Numbered from the stretch's first letter, positions 40,323 through 49,638 are shown. The stretch is 64,000 bases of DNA from Bradyrhizobium sp. RD5-C2 (GCF_019972155.1 NZ_BOVL01000010.1:215985-279984); one strand, 5' to 3'. Numbers and translations: made by a program. The notes: generated by a model from the letters alone, not told the origin.

Positions 40323-41252
40323 ATGATGACCCAAGCGCAAGAACAAATCCACGAGACGCCGCCCGAGACCATCGACCTCCGGCATGAATTCGCCGACCTC
40401 GGCATAGGTAACGTGCTCGACCAGCTCGATTCCGAATTGATCGGCCTGAAGCCGGTGAAGACCCGCATCCGGGAGATCGCCTCGCTGCTGCTGGTCGAAC
40501 GCATCAGGCAGAAGATGGCGCTGGCAACGACATTCCCGACCCTGCACATGTCGTTCACCGGCAATCCCGGTACCGGCAAGACCACGGTCGCGCTGCGGAT
40601 GGCCGGCATCCTGCACAAGCTCGGGTTCGTGCGCCGCGGCCACGTCATCAGCGTCACGCGCGATGACCTTGTCGGGCAATATATCGGCCACACCGCGCCG
40701 AAAACGAAAGAGATCTTGAAGAAGGCGATGGGCGGCGTGCTGTTCATCGACGAGGCCTATTACCTGTACCGCCCCGAGAACGAGCGCGACTACGGGCAGG
40801 AGGCGATCGAGATCCTGCTGCAGATCATGGAAGCGCAGCGTGAGGATCTGGTGGTGATCCTGGCCGGCTACGGCGACCGCATGGAGAAGTTCTTCCAGAG
40901 CAATCCGGGGTTCCGCTCCCGCATCGCGCATCACATCGACTTCCCGGACTATTCCGACGGCGAACTGCTCTGGATCGCCGAGCTGATGTTGCAGCAGCAG
41001 AATTATCGTTTCTCCCCGAAAGCACGCGAGGCCTTCACCCGGTACATCGGCATCCGCAAGGAACAGCCGCTGTTTTCCAATGCACGCTCGATCCGCAACG
41101 CGCTCGACCGCATCCGGCTGCGCCAGGCCAACCGGATCGTGGCCAAGCTCGACCGCACGCTCACGGCCGACGACGTGATGTCGATCGAGGCCGGCGACGT
41201 GCTTGCCAGCCGCGTGTTCGCGAAAGCGACCGGCGCGGCGGGCGAGGGGTGA
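40323..41252 (+). CDS. cbbX: Red-type RuBisCO activase, AAA+ ATPase
   Basis: A 309-residue AAA+ motor that releases inhibitory sugar phosphates from red-like RuBisCO by pulling on the large-subunit C-terminus. Walker [10 protein letters not shown] is at residues 80-88, the pore-loop region is [19 protein letters not shown], Walker B is [13 protein letters not shown], and sensor/arginine finger segment is [20 protein letters not shown] 40323 (with a second Met next) follows GCGAGAGG. Its stop overlaps the cbbY start (TGATG). Confidence 0.97.
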   Translation: MMTQAQEQIHETPPETIDLRHEFADLGIGNVLDQLDSELIGLKPVKTRIREIASLLLVERIRQKMALATTFPTLHMSFTGNPGTGKTTVALRMAGILHKLGFVRRGHVISVTRDDLVGQYIGHTAPKTKEILKKAMGGVLFIDEAYYLYRPENERDYGQEAIEILLQIMEAQREDLVVILAGYGDRMEKFFQSNPGFRSRIAHHIDFPDYSDGELLWIAELMLQQQNYRFSPKAREAFTRYIGIRKEQPLFSNARSIRNALDRIRLRQANRIVAKLDRTLTADDVMSIEAGDVLASRVFAKATGAAGEG

Positions 41253-41969
41253 TGAACCAGGCGCTCGCAGCGATCCGGAGCGCCGGGATGCGCGACATCA
41301 TTGCGGGCGCCCGCGCCTTGATCTTCGATGTCGACGGCACGCTCGCCGAAACTGAGGAGGTGCACCGCCGCGCCTTCAATGAGGCGTTCGCCGAGGCCGG
41401 CCTCGATTGGTTCTGGGACCAGGTCGCCTACGCGCGGCTGCTTCGGGTCGCCGGAGGCAAGGAGCGCATCCGCGCCTTCGATCAGCGAAACGCGGTTCCG
41501 TCGCTGACCTTCGCCGACATTGCCGACCTGCAGGGGATCAAGACCAAGCGCTACGCCGCGCTGATTGCGGCGGGCGGCTGCCCGTTGCGGCCGGGCGTGA
41601 GGGCCTGGCTCGCTGGGCGCGCGTAGCCGCGGCCAGCGCCTGGCGATCGCCACGACGACGTCGCATGGCAATATCGATGCGCTGCTGTCGGTCGCGCTGG
41701 GGCTGGACTGGGCCGATCTGTTCGAGGCTGTTGTCGCCGGGGATGATGTGCCGCGCAAGAAGCCGGCCCCCGATGTCTATGTCGAGGTGCTGGCGCGGCT
41801 CGGGCTCGGACCGGCGGATTGCATCGCGGTCGAGGATTCCGGCAACGGCCTCGCCGCCGCCGCTCAGGCGGGCATCCCCGTGGTCATCACCCGCAGCACC
41901 TATTTCAGCGACGACGATTTCGCCGGAGCGTTGCTGGTTGTTGACGATCTCTCGCAGATCGACGCCTGA
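41252..41969 (+). pseudogene. cbbY: CbbY/HAD phosphatase, disrupted by a one-base frameshift
   Basis: CbbY dephosphorylates xylulose-1,5-bisphosphate, a RuBisCO inhibitor. Frame 1 from ATG 41252 gives the N-terminal part: nucleophile DVDGT at residues 26-30, the cap domain and PLRPGVRAWLAG, then hits TAG at 41624-41626. One base later in phase (from about 41616) the reading resumes as GARSRGQRLAIATTTSHGNI, then VPRKKPAPDVYVEVLARLGL and VEDSGNGLAAAAQAG to the stop at 41967-41969. Both halves carry all HAD motifs, so a single extra base near 41614-41618 explains it. Either a recent mutation or a sequencing error in a GC run; the family length (about 238 residues) is otherwise intact. Confidence 0.88.
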
Positions 41970-42000
41970 AGGCCGCCGCTGCCACGCGGCAGTTCGATTA

Positions 42001-42144
42001 ATTTATTTATGCAGTGAAATAAATGGTACTTGCGTCCATCGCATAGTAGAGGCACAATCTCACCAAAGGTTGCGAGAAGCCCTGCCGCACCCCAGCGGTC
42101 TGTGGGCTTTGCCAACAATTTCGGGAGACAACGCCCTATGATCC
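42001..42144 (+). repeat. Tandem element, unit A (candidate structured RNA or leader)
   Basis: First of two diverged units. It starts with a perfect hairpin ATTTATTT-N8-AAATAAAT (42001-42024), then a small hairpin TGCG-N5-CGCA (42031-42043), the block CACCAAAGGTTGCGAGAAGC (42061-42080), TGCCGCACC (42083-42091), nested stems GCCC/GGGC and CCGC/GCGG, CGGGAGA (42122) and ATGATCC (42138). A 15-codon ORF could start at ATG 42138. The strand and any function are inferred. Confidence 0.45.
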
Positions 42145-42159
42145 GCCGCTCTCCGGTCA

Positions 42160-42319
42160 ATTTATTCGGATGCTTAAATAAATGACCAGTTGGCGCTTGC
42201 ACCCATATGGTGGGACGACGTCCACCAAAGGTTGCCAGAAGCAAAGTGCCGCACCGCCAGAAGTTCTGGCGGAGACCGGCGCTCGCGGACGATTCCGGGA
42301 GATGGGCGCTTCATGATCC
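42160..42319 (+). repeat. Tandem element, unit B (candidate structured RNA or leader)
   Basis: Second unit in the same order: hairpin ATTTATT-N10-AATAAAT (42160-42183), a CACC-N5-GGTG hairpin near 42200, block CACCAAAGGTTGCCAGAAGC (42223-42242; 19 of 20 identical to unit A), TGCCGCACC (42247-42255), strong stem CCGCCAG-N5-CTGGCGG (42254-42272), CGGGAGA (42296) and ATGATCC (42313). An 18-codon ORF could start at ATG 42313. The 200 bases between it and the chvE start hold only a ribosome binding site that I can identify. Confidence 0.45.
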
Positions 42320-42572
42320 TCCACGTCATCTCTGCGCCTCGTCAGTCGCACGACTTGACTCGCGGATGAACCCGGCATTGCAGGATCGACTGGTCGTGCG
42401 GACATTGGCGCTGTTGACGGGTTCAATCGACATTCCGCAATTTCGGTTCGTGATGGCCCCGACGCCGATCCGATATCGCCGTAGATTTGCGGCCAGCCCA
42501 CGAATGATAGCCGTCGATTGACGCTGTCCACGGCAACGGTACCCCAACTCAAAAAAACCTAGGGAGTGAAGC

Positions 42573-43646
42573 ATGTTCAAATTGAAGACCACCTTGTTCG
42601 CGCTCGCACTGGCCGGCGTTGCCGCGACGGTGTCCGATCGCGACGCCATGGCCCAGGCCAAGCCGACCGTCGGGATCGCGATGCCGACCAAATCCTCGGC
42701 GCGCTGGATTGACGACGGCAACAACATCGTCAAGGTACTGAAGGAACGCGGCTACGGCACCGACCTGCAATATGCCGACGACGATATCCCGAACCAGCTC
42801 TCTCAGGTCGAGAACATGGTGACCAAGGGCGCCAAGGTGCTGGTCATTGCGGCGATTGACGGCACCACGCTGTCCGATGCGCTGAAGCAGGCCAAGGCGC
42901 AAGGCATCACGGTGATCGCCTATGATCGCCTGATCCGGGATACCCCCAATGTCGACTATTACGCGACCTTCGACAATTTCCAGGTCGGCGTGCTGCAGGC
43001 GAGCTCGCTCGTGAATGCGCTCGGGCTGAAGGACGGCAAAGGGCCATTCAACATCGAGCTGTTCGGCGGCTCGCCCGACGACAACAATGCCTATTTCTTC
43101 TACGACGGCGCGATGTCGGTGCTGAAGCCGTATATCGACAGCGGCAAGCTCGTGGTCGCGAGCGGCCAGACGGGCATGGGCAAGGTCGCGACCTTGCGCT
43201 GGGACGGCGCCACCGCGCAGGCGCGGATGGACAATCTGCTCAGCGCCTTCTACGGCAAGAAGCGCGTCGACGCGGTGCTGTCGCCCTATGACGGCCTGTC
43301 GATCGGCATCATCTCCTCGCTGAAGGGGGTCGGCTACGGCAGCAAGGACCAGCCGATGCCGTTCGTCAGCGGTCAGGACGCCGAAGTGCCCTCGATCAAG
43401 GCGATGCTGCGCGGCGAGCAATACTCGACCATCTTCAAGGACACCCGCGATCTCGCCAAGGTCACGGCCGACATGGTCGATGCCGTGCTGAGCAAGAAGG
43501 AGGTCACCGTCAACGACACCAAGACCTACAACAACGGGGTCAAGGTGGTTCCGTCCTATCTGCTCAAGCCAGTCGTGGTGGATAAGACCAATTGGGAGAA
43601 AGTCCTGATTGACAGCGGCTACTACAAGCGCTCGCAATTCGACTAG
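42573..43646 (+). CDS. chvE: Multiple-sugar-binding periplasmic protein ChvE
   Basis: A 357-residue periplasmic binding protein. Signal peptide at about 1-28 (ending AMAQ), then [60 protein letters not shown] and [20 protein letters not shown], all close to ChvE/xylose-type binding proteins. In Agrobacterium ChvE binds aldoses and also signals to VirA; in other Rhizobiales it serves uptake of arabinose, galactose, xylose and others. GGGAG lies 6 bases before the ATG. First gene of chvE-mmsA-mmsB; the tandem element at 42001-42319 lies upstream. Confidence 0.94.
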   Translation: MFKLKTTLFALALAGVAATVSDRDAMAQAKPTVGIAMPTKSSARWIDDGNNIVKVLKERGYGTDLQYADDDIPNQLSQVENMVTKGAKVLVIAAIDGTTLSDALKQAKAQGITVIAYDRLIRDTPNVDYYATFDNFQVGVLQASSLVNALGLKDGKGPFNIELFGGSPDDNNAYFFYDGAMSVLKPYIDSGKLVVASGQTGMGKVATLRWDGATAQARMDNLLSAFYGKKRVDAVLSPYDGLSIGIISSLKGVGYGSKDQPMPFVSGQDAEVPSIKAMLRGEQYSTIFKDTRDLAKVTADMVDAVLSKKEVTVNDTKTYNNGVKVVPSYLLKPVVVDKTNWEKVLIDSGYYKRSQFD

Positions 43647-43704
43647 GGGCAGGTGAACGGGACTGATAGCGCCGAGGCCGAGTGACGTTGCGGGACATGA
43701 TGCG

Positions 43705-45285
43705 ATGACGGCGATGCTTGAGATGCGTGGCGTCAGCAAGAGCTTTGCCGGCGTGCAGGCATTGCGCGACGTCAGCCTCACCGTGGAAGCCGGGCAGATC
43801 CATGCGCTGGTCGGCGAGAATGGTGCGGGCAAGTCGACCCTGATGAAGGTGCTGAGCGGGGTCTATCCCGCCGGCAGCTACGAAGGGGCGATCCTGTTCG
43901 ACGGTGAGGAGCGCCGCTTCCGCGACATTAACGACTCCGAGGCGCTGGGGATCATCATCATCCACCAGGAGCTGGCGCTGATCCCGCTGATGTCGATCGC
44001 CGAGAACATCTTTCTGTCGCGCGCGCCGTCGCGGTTCGGGGTGGTGGACCGCAATGCGGTGTACCGGCGGACGTCCGAACTGCTGGCGCAGGTCGGCCTG
44101 CGGGAATCGCCGGATACGCTGATCACCGACCTCGGCGTCGGCAAGCAGCAACTCGTCGAGATCGCCAAGGCGTTATCGAAGAAGGTGCGCCTCCTGATCC
44201 TGGACGAGCCGACCGCGAGCCTCAACGAGGCCGACAGTGCTGCGCTGCTGGACCGGCTGCTGGTGTTCCGCGAGCAGGGCATCGCCTCGATCCTGATCTC
44301 GCACAAGCTGAACGAAGTCGCGCGCGTCGCCGACCGGATCACGGTGCTGCGCGACGGCCGCACCGTCGACAGCATCGATTGCCGGACCGAGCAGGTCGAC
44401 GAGGACCGCATCATCCGCAGCATGGTCAACCGCGATCTCGCGCATCGCTTCCCGGAGCGAAACGTCGAGATCGGCGATCCCGTGATGACGGTCGAGAACT
44501 GGTCGGTGTATCACCCGCTGCATACCGCCCGGCAGGTGATCAAGAACGTCGATTTCAGGGTGCGCCGCGGCGAGGTGGTCGGCATCGCCGGCCTGATGGG
44601 CGCCGGCCGCACCGAGTTCGCCATGAGCCTGTTCGGCAAGGCCTGGGGCTACAATATCTCCGGCAGGATCAGCCTTGACGGACGTGAGGCGAACCTCGCC
44701 GGCGTGCCGGCTGCGATCCAGGCCGGCCTCGCCTATGTCACCGAGGACCGCAAGCAGCTCGGGTTGATCCTCGCCGACGACGTCCGCAAGAACGTGACGC
44801 TGGCGAGCCTTCGCCAGGTGTCGGATCGCGGCGTGATCGACGATGTCGTCGAGCTGAAGGCCGCGAGCGATTATCGCAACCGGATGCGGATCCGCTGTTC
44901 CGACGTCTATCAGGAGGCCGGACAGCTCTCGGGCGGCAACCAGCAGAAGGTCGTGCTGTCGAAATGGCTGATGACCGATCCACAGGTGCTGCTGCTGGAC
45001 GAGCCGACCCGCGGCATCGACGTCGGGGCAAAATACGAGATTTATTGTATCATCAACGAGCTCGCGGACGCCGGCAAAGGCGTCGTGGTGATCTCGTCGG
45101 AAATGCCGGAATTGCTCGGCATCTGCGACCGGATCTGCGTGATGAATGACGGCGCCTTTGTCGGCGAGTTCGCGAAAGGCGACGCGACGCAGGAGAAGAT
45201 CATGCGCGCCATCATGCGCAATGTCAGGATGTCCGGGAACGGCGCCCCTGCCAGTGAGGCGCGGGCGGGAGGCGGAGCACAATGA
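43705..45285 (+). CDS. mmsA: Multiple-monosaccharide ABC transporter ATP-binding protein
   Basis: A 526-residue double ATPase (GguA/MmsA/XylG type). Domain 1 has Walker A GENGAGKST, LGVGKQQLVEIAKALSKK and LLILDEPTASLNEADSAALL; domain 2 has GLMGAGRTEFAM in place of Walker A, then LSGGNQQKVVLSKWLM and LLLDEPTRGIDVGAKYEIY. The IDVGAKYEIY end is usual. The start may be 43705 or the Met at 43714. Its stop overlaps the permease ATG (ATGA). Confidence 0.95.
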   Translation: MTAMLEMRGVSKSFAGVQALRDVSLTVEAGQIHALVGENGAGKSTLMKVLSGVYPAGSYEGAILFDGEERRFRDINDSEALGIIIIHQELALIPLMSIAENIFLSRAPSRFGVVDRNAVYRRTSELLAQVGLRESPDTLITDLGVGKQQLVEIAKALSKKVRLLILDEPTASLNEADSAALLDRLLVFREQGIASILISHKLNEVARVADRITVLRDGRTVDSIDCRTEQVDEDRIIRSMVNRDLAHRFPERNVEIGDPVMTVENWSVYHPLHTARQVIKNVDFRVRRGEVVGIAGLMGAGRTEFAMSLFGKAWGYNISGRISLDGREANLAGVPAAIQAGLAYVTEDRKQLGLILADDVRKNVTLASLRQVSDRGVIDDVVELKAASDYRNRMRIRCSDVYQEAGQLSGGNQQKVVLSKWLMTDPQVLLLDEPTRGIDVGAKYEIYCIINELADAGKGVVVISSEMPELLGICDRICVMNDGAFVGEFAKGDATQEKIMRAIMRNVRMSGNGAPASEARAGGGAQ

Positions 45286-46472
45286 CCGACAAGACGGTAT
45301 CACTTCCCGAGACTCCGAAGCATTCCGGCTTCATCAAGAACAATCTGCGCAACTACGGCATGCTGCTGTCGCTGCTCGCGATCATGCTGTTCTTCGAGAT
45401 CGTCACCGACGGCACGCTGTTGCAGCCGGTCAATCTCACTAACCTCGTGCTGCAGAACAGCTATATCGTGATCATGGCGCTCGGCATGCTGCTCGTGATC
45501 GTCACCGGGCATATCGACCTGTCGGTCGGCTCGGTCGCGGGATTCATCGGCGCGGTCGCGGCGGTGCTGATGGTGACCTACCATGTCGACTATCCGACCG
45601 CCTTCATCGTCTGTCTTCTGGTCGGTGCCGCGATCGGCGCGGCGCAGGGCTACTGGGTCGCCTATTTCAAGATTCCGTCCTTCATCGTGACGCTGGCGGG
45701 CATGCTGGTGTTCAAGGGCCTTGCGCTCGCGGTGCTGCAGGGCCGGTCGGTGGGGCCGTTTCCGCCGACCTTCCAGAAACTGTCGTCGGGCTTCATCCCC
45801 GAGCTGTTTCCGGGTGCCGGCACGCTCTATCCGACTTCGCTCCTGATCGGCGTCGTGCTGGCGTTCGCGCTGGTGCTGGCGAGCGCCAAGAGCCGGGCGC
45901 GCGAGCAGTCGCACGGCATCGAGGTCGAACCCTACGCGTTCTTCATCGCCAAGAACATCGCGCTGGCGGGCGCGGTGCTCTACTTCACCTATCTGATCGC
46001 CTCGCATCGCGGCCTGCCGAACGTGCTCGTCATCATGACGGTGCTGATCGCGCTGTACGGTTTCGTCACGCGGCGGACCGTGATCGGCCGGCAGATCTAT
46101 GCGGTTGGTGGCAACGCCAAGGCCGCGAAGCTGTCGGGCGTCAAGACCGAGCGGCTGACCTTCTTCACCTTCGTCAACATGGGCGTGCTGGCGGCGCTTG
46201 CCGGGCTGGTGTTCGCAGCCCGGCTCAACACTGCGACGCCGAAGGCAGGCCTCGGCTTCGAGCTCGACGTGATCGCCGCCTGCTTCATCGGTGGCGCCTC
46301 GGCCTATGGCGGCGTCGGCCGGGTCGGCGGCGCGGTGGTCGGCGCCATGATCATGGGCGTGATGAACAACGGCATGTCGATCCTCGGCATCGGCATCGAT
46401 TATCAGCAGGTGATCAAGGGCCTCGTGCTGCTGGGTGCCGTCTGCATCGATGTCTACAACCAGCGCCGCTGA
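45282..46472 (+). CDS. mmsB: Multiple-monosaccharide ABC transporter permease
   Basis: A 396-residue permease of the GguB/XylH type. It has about ten hydrophobic helices, the block VTGHIDLSVGSVAGFIGAVA, coupling loop GRQIYAVGGNAKAAKLSGVK and the C-terminal GGASAYGGVGRVGGAVVGAM. It is the inner-membrane channel for sugars delivered by ChvE. No gguC-like gene follows; the next gene is an inositol-monophosphatase-like gene 57 bases downstream. Confidence 0.95.
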   Translation: MTDKTVSLPETPKHSGFIKNNLRNYGMLLSLLAIMLFFEIVTDGTLLQPVNLTNLVLQNSYIVIMALGMLLVIVTGHIDLSVGSVAGFIGAVAAVLMVTYHVDYPTAFIVCLLVGAAIGAAQGYWVAYFKIPSFIVTLAGMLVFKGLALAVLQGRSVGPFPPTFQKLSSGFIPELFPGAGTLYPTSLLIGVVLAFALVLASAKSRAREQSHGIEVEPYAFFIAKNIALAGAVLYFTYLIASHRGLPNVLVIMTVLIALYGFVTRRTVIGRQIYAVGGNAKAAKLSGVKTERLTFFTFVNMGVLAALAGLVFAARLNTATPKAGLGFELDVIAACFIGGASAYGGVGRVGGAVVGAMIMGVMNNGMSILGIGIDYQQVIKGLVLLGAVCIDVYNQRR

Positions 46473-46529
46473 CTGCCGCGCGGTCATGATCCTGCGATAG
46501 GATGGCGGTGCAACGCAGGAGAATGCCGC

Positions 46530-47363
46530 GTGAAACTGTCCCATGCCGATGCACTGAACATCGGAAACATCCTCGCCGAAGTCGGCCGCACCGAGATCAT
46601 GCCGCGGTTCCGCCGCGTCCGGGAGATCGAGGTCCGAACCAAGACGTCGGCATTCGACGTGGTGACCGAGGCCGACGAACTTGCCGAGCAGGCGATCTCG
46701 GCGGCGCTGCTCCGGGCGTTTCCGAATGCAGTCGTGATCGGCGAGGAAGGCACGGCACGCGATCCGGCCGCGCTCGATCTGGTTGGGACCGCGGAGCTCG
46801 CCTTCATCATCGATCCGATCGACGGCACGCGGAACTTCACCTCGAGCCTGCCGCTGTTCGGCTCCATGGTGGCCGCCACGATGCGCGGCGAGATCGTGCT
46901 CGGCGCGATCCATGATCCCGTCAGCAACGACACCGCGTTCGCGCTGCGCGGCGAGGGAGCGTGGCTCGAGATGCCGGATGGCCGGCGGCATGATTTGAAG
47001 GTCGCCCCGGCGGTGCCGGTCAAGCAGATGGACGCGGTGGTCGGCGTCAACTTCCTGCCCGAGCCGCTGCGCGCAACTGTCGCCGGCAATCTGTCCAGGC
47101 TTGGCGCCAGCGCATGGCTCCGATGCGCCGCGCATGAATACCGCATGGCGGCGTCCGGCCATTGCCATCTCCTGTTCTACAACAAGCTGATGCCGTGGGA
47201 TCACGCCGCGGGCTGGCTATTGCATCGCGAGGCCGGTGGCTACAGCGCGCATTTCGACGGATCGCCATACAAGCCGGTCAATCTGACCGGCGGCTTGCTC
47301 TGCGCGCCCGACGAAGCGAGCTGGCATGCGGTACAGCAGGCGATCCTGACGCCGTCCGGGTAG
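46530..47363 (+). CDS. Inositol-monophosphatase family protein
   Basis: A 277-residue Mg-dependent phosphatase. All metal motifs are present: GEEGT (about residue 72), IDPIDGTRNFTSSLP (about 93-107) and PWDHAAGWLLHREAGG (about 231). Close relatives dephosphorylate inositol phosphate, histidinol phosphate or sugar phosphates. GTG 46530 with AGGAG 9 bases upstream. It may belong to the sugar-uptake operon; the substrate cannot be told. Confidence 0.9.
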   Translation: MKLSHADALNIGNILAEVGRTEIMPRFRRVREIEVRTKTSAFDVVTEADELAEQAISAALLRAFPNAVVIGEEGTARDPAALDLVGTAELAFIIDPIDGTRNFTSSLPLFGSMVAATMRGEIVLGAIHDPVSNDTAFALRGEGAWLEMPDGRRHDLKVAPAVPVKQMDAVVGVNFLPEPLRATVAGNLSRLGASAWLRCAAHEYRMAASGHCHLLFYNKLMPWDHAAGWLLHREAGGYSAHFDGSPYKPVNLTGGLLCAPDEASWHAVQQAILTPSG

Positions 47364-47410
47364 AGGCGGGTGTGCGAGTTCCGATTCAACTGTCAAACAG
47401 CTTGTTCGGT

Positions 47411-47570
47411 GTCATCACCCGCGCAAGCGGGTGATCCAGTATTCCAGAGGCGTCAATGCTTGAGCGGAGGGGCTGCGGCGTATCTGATGTACACATTCGC
47501 GTGCATGACATCGGAGAGCATGCACGCACGGCTCCTTCCACAGGTCGTCCTGGCTTTCGCCAGGACGACA
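47411..47570. repeat. Composite dispersed repeat (GTCATCACCCGC / GTCGTCCTGGC type)
   Basis: The left end holds hairpin TCATCACCCGC-N4-GCGGGTGAT and the right end hairpin GTCGTCCTGG-CTTTCG-CCAGGACGAC (ends 47570). This is another intergenic repeat family known from Bradyrhizobium-type genomes. It opens a 2.6-kb stretch (47364-49968) without an intact gene. Confidence 0.75.
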
Positions 47571-47677
47571 CTGAACTTGATGTAAGACCCGTGAACTCGG
47601 ATCCGCGTTCTCGCGACGTGATCCGCCCGAGCTTTGCGTCTCGTCCCGCTTCTCATCGAACAGTGTGCACAGAGGCA

Positions 47678-47812
47678 CTATTCGCTGCCGACCTCGCCGG
47701 TGATGATGTTGCCGAACAGCTTCCAGCTCTCGCCTTCGAACCGCATCAGCTGCGACTGCTCGATCGGACGGAAGTCCGTTGCGCTGGTGTTGATCCTGAT
47801 CCCGGGCAGAAC
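47678..47812 (-). pseudogene. C-terminal remnant of a LIV-type ABC substrate-binding protein
   Basis: The minus strand reads LPGIRINTSATDFRPIEQSQ, LMRFEGESWKLFGNIITGEV and GSE-stop. It lines up with the C-terminus of the binding protein at 2945 (LPMLINGTAVSNSPERYTPM, then LQLIRYDGTRWVPFGELI). About 45 codons survive; upstream of 47815 the frame loses similarity and no start is present. A truncated fragment of a lost gene. Confidence 0.75.
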
Positions 47813-47836
47813 AGGCACACTAAGACGGATCAATTA

Positions 47837-47909
47837 CTTAAGCCGGCTCACCGGCTTAAGGGACGAAATTGTAACCTAAGCGGAATTTTCGGGGCTGGCT
47901 CACCGAAAA
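47837..47909. other. Two adjacent hairpins sharing GGCTCACCG
   Basis: Hairpin 1 is a perfect 10-bp stem, CTTAAGCCGG-CTCA-CCGGCTTAAG (47837-47860). Hairpin 2 has arms TTTTCGG (47886-47892) and CCGAAAA (47903-47909) with a loop that again contains GGCTCA. They stand directly upstream of the small damaged gene at 47914. They may be attenuators or binding sites; no T-run follows hairpin 1. Confidence 0.6.
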
Positions 47910-47913
47910 ACAC

Positions 47914-48469
47914 ATGCCGGATCGATATTTTCTTGGTCGCGGTAGGCCGCCACGGCCGTTACCGAGCCGAACTTGCGGATGGCACGTGTCTGTGTCTGAG
48001 CCGGCAGCCTTTCCTGGTCGCTGCCCGGGTGCTGATCTCGGCCGGCGCCAGCCCCGACTCGGTGCTGGTCGGCTGGCGGAGGGGCGAGGCGACCTGGGCC
48101 CTGCGAGCCCGGCTAGGAACGGCGGCGACGTTTACAATCGATGAGTACAAGGCGCGCCTCGCTCGCTGGAAGGCCTTTTCCTCGTCGGCGGTCGGCGCTC
48201 AGAAGCGCTATTCCGAGGGGGAGGCTACCCTACCATCGGAAAGCCCTAACGCCTCCCTATGCGAACAGGACGCCAGCAGCAGCTCAAACAGACCGCTCTC
48301 CGTGGTCGACCCACCTCCAAAAAGACGAAGCCCCCGCACCGCCAGTGCGAGGGCCAATTCGACTTCGGATAACGCTGCATTAGGTTCCAATTATACCGAG
48401 GAAACGTCGACTTCAAGTCAGACGCTCACCCGGGACTATCTGAGCAACGGTTCGGCGCGCGAGCGCTGA
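47914..48469 (+). pseudogene. Small conserved hypothetical gene with frameshift
   Basis: ATG 47914 reads MPDRYFL; after one extra base the next phase reads VAVGRHGRYRAELADGTCLC, LSRQPFLVAARVLISAGASP, DSVLVGWRRGEATWALRARL, GTAATFTIDEYKARLARWKA and FSSSAVGAQKR. I recognise this as a small Bradyrhizobium-type hypothetical family of about 90-100 residues. Here the phase change after residue 7 and the run-on to 48469 without the expected stop suggest a decayed copy. The function of the family is unknown. Confidence 0.55.
48319..48354 (-). terminator. Intrinsic terminator on the minus strand
   Basis: Read on the minus strand: stem GCCCTCGCAC-N5-GTGCGGGGGC (48354-48330; 10 pairs, one G-U) followed by TTCGTCTTTTT. 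The form is a good rho-independent terminator for leftward transcription, but no recognisable minus-strand gene lies to its right up to 49968, so it may be left from a lost gene. Confidence 0.65.
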
Positions 48470-49461
48470 CGTCACCACCACGCCTGCTTGGCATTGGTGT
48501 GGACGAGGACTGTCCGCTCGGAGGTCCCGGCGCCATCAACACACCTTTGGCAGCTAGCGTGAGAGTAGCGACGGGTCGAGATCGGCCATGGCCCCGTCGC
48601 CGGAAAGCGAAGTTCTTCGCCCCGCCGATGATGACCGCAGAGCACTGCACTCTCAAAACGCAGAGGCGAGCCGGACGCCACACGCCTTCGCGCGAACGGA
48701 AACAAAAGTGCAGGCAACGCTGTGCCCATTGCGACCTGCGACCAAGCGGTAACCCGGCAACCCGGGTGGGGTCGAGAGGCAGGACATGTTGTCAACGGGA
48801 TGACCACCCGCACCGACATGATGATCTGCGAGGGCGCCCAAAAAAGCTCTCAGGAGGCACTGCAGGGACAATGCGGTGGGCGGATGCCAAAGGGAAGCGA
48901 GTACCTAGTCCGTCAACATGATGGGCTCCACTTCGTCAGTGGCCAGCCGGAAGTCAGACCGGAGGGAGGGAAAGGGCGGAGCTGTGGACTCAAGACTGGC
49001 CCCATAATGCGTACACGGAAACTTTGTCTTGGAATGCCTGCTGGGAATGCTCAGTTGCACGCGTCTTCCCACACTCACAAGTTCGCCTATGCCGACAGTT
49101 CGAACGTTCGCGGCGCACCGAGATAGACCTGATCCGGCCAACCAGGGTCCGACCATCCAGCATAGCCGACCTTTGCTCAGAAAGCTGGAATGTCCGCTTT
49201 CGGGCGCAATTGACCAAGGTCAAGCGCGCCGCCGCTCTCGCTCGCTCACGAGTCGTCGAGTCCGTGTTCAAGAGACCTTACCGCGGGCCTCGTTTGCAGC
49301 GGACCACCGGCGTTCGATCTCTGCGGTCTTCATACCGGGTAGATACCTTTGGGCGGCAACCTCAGGAGTCATAGACGATGAGAAGAAGATCAGATTGAGG
49401 CTGCTGAGAATGGGCTGCCGCCCGGAATGGCGAGCGCGATGGCACTGATGCCCGCCTCTGA
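48470..49461. other. Noncoding or decayed stretch, nothing recognised
   Basis: About 1 kb with short open frames on both strands but no recognisable protein family, ribosome binding site with matching frame, or RNA gene. Base composition is more even and codon character is absent, unlike the flanking operons. The same holds for 49639-49968. Confidence 0.5.
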
Positions 49462-49638
49462 TTCGCCGACGGACGAAGCGTAGCCAGCCTGGGCGGCCTG
49501 TGGGGCGAGATCAATGCTGGCATCAGCGGACAGGTCACCACCACCACGACGCTTTATGCCAGCGCTTCCTATCAGAGCCGCTTCGACGGTGGCGGGTTCT
49601 CGTACAGCGGAAAGGCCGGACTGCGCGTCAACTGGTAG
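49462..49638 (+). pseudogene. C-terminal remnant of an autotransporter beta-barrel
   Basis: The frame reads FADGRSVASLGGLWGEINAG, ISGQVTTTTTLYASASYQSR, FDGGGFSYSGKAGLRVNW-stop. Alternating hydrophobic strands and the terminal aromatic residue (Trp) match the end of outer-membrane autotransporter barrels. A stop codon precedes it at 49459-49461 and no passenger domain is found upstream, so about 58 codons of a lost gene remain. Confidence 0.65.

Noticed and set aside
42207..42521. 104-codon plus-strand frame in the tandem-element region
   Set aside because: No family similarity or suitable ribosome binding site; it overlaps unit B whose conservation follows RNA-like blocks rather than codons.
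45300..47204. Minus-strand 634-codon frame over mmsB and the phosphatase gene
   Set aside because: Same shadow-frame composition; the plus strand holds clear family motifs.
48499..48921. 140-codon plus-strand frame in the decayed region
   Set aside because: Arg/Thr/Cys-rich without motifs, no ribosome binding site; equal frames exist on the other strand.
49185..49215. Word AATGTCCGCTTTCGGGCGCA that looks like a common rhizobial intergenic word
   Set aside because: A single occurrence here with no partner arm; it cannot be supported as a repeat from this window alone.
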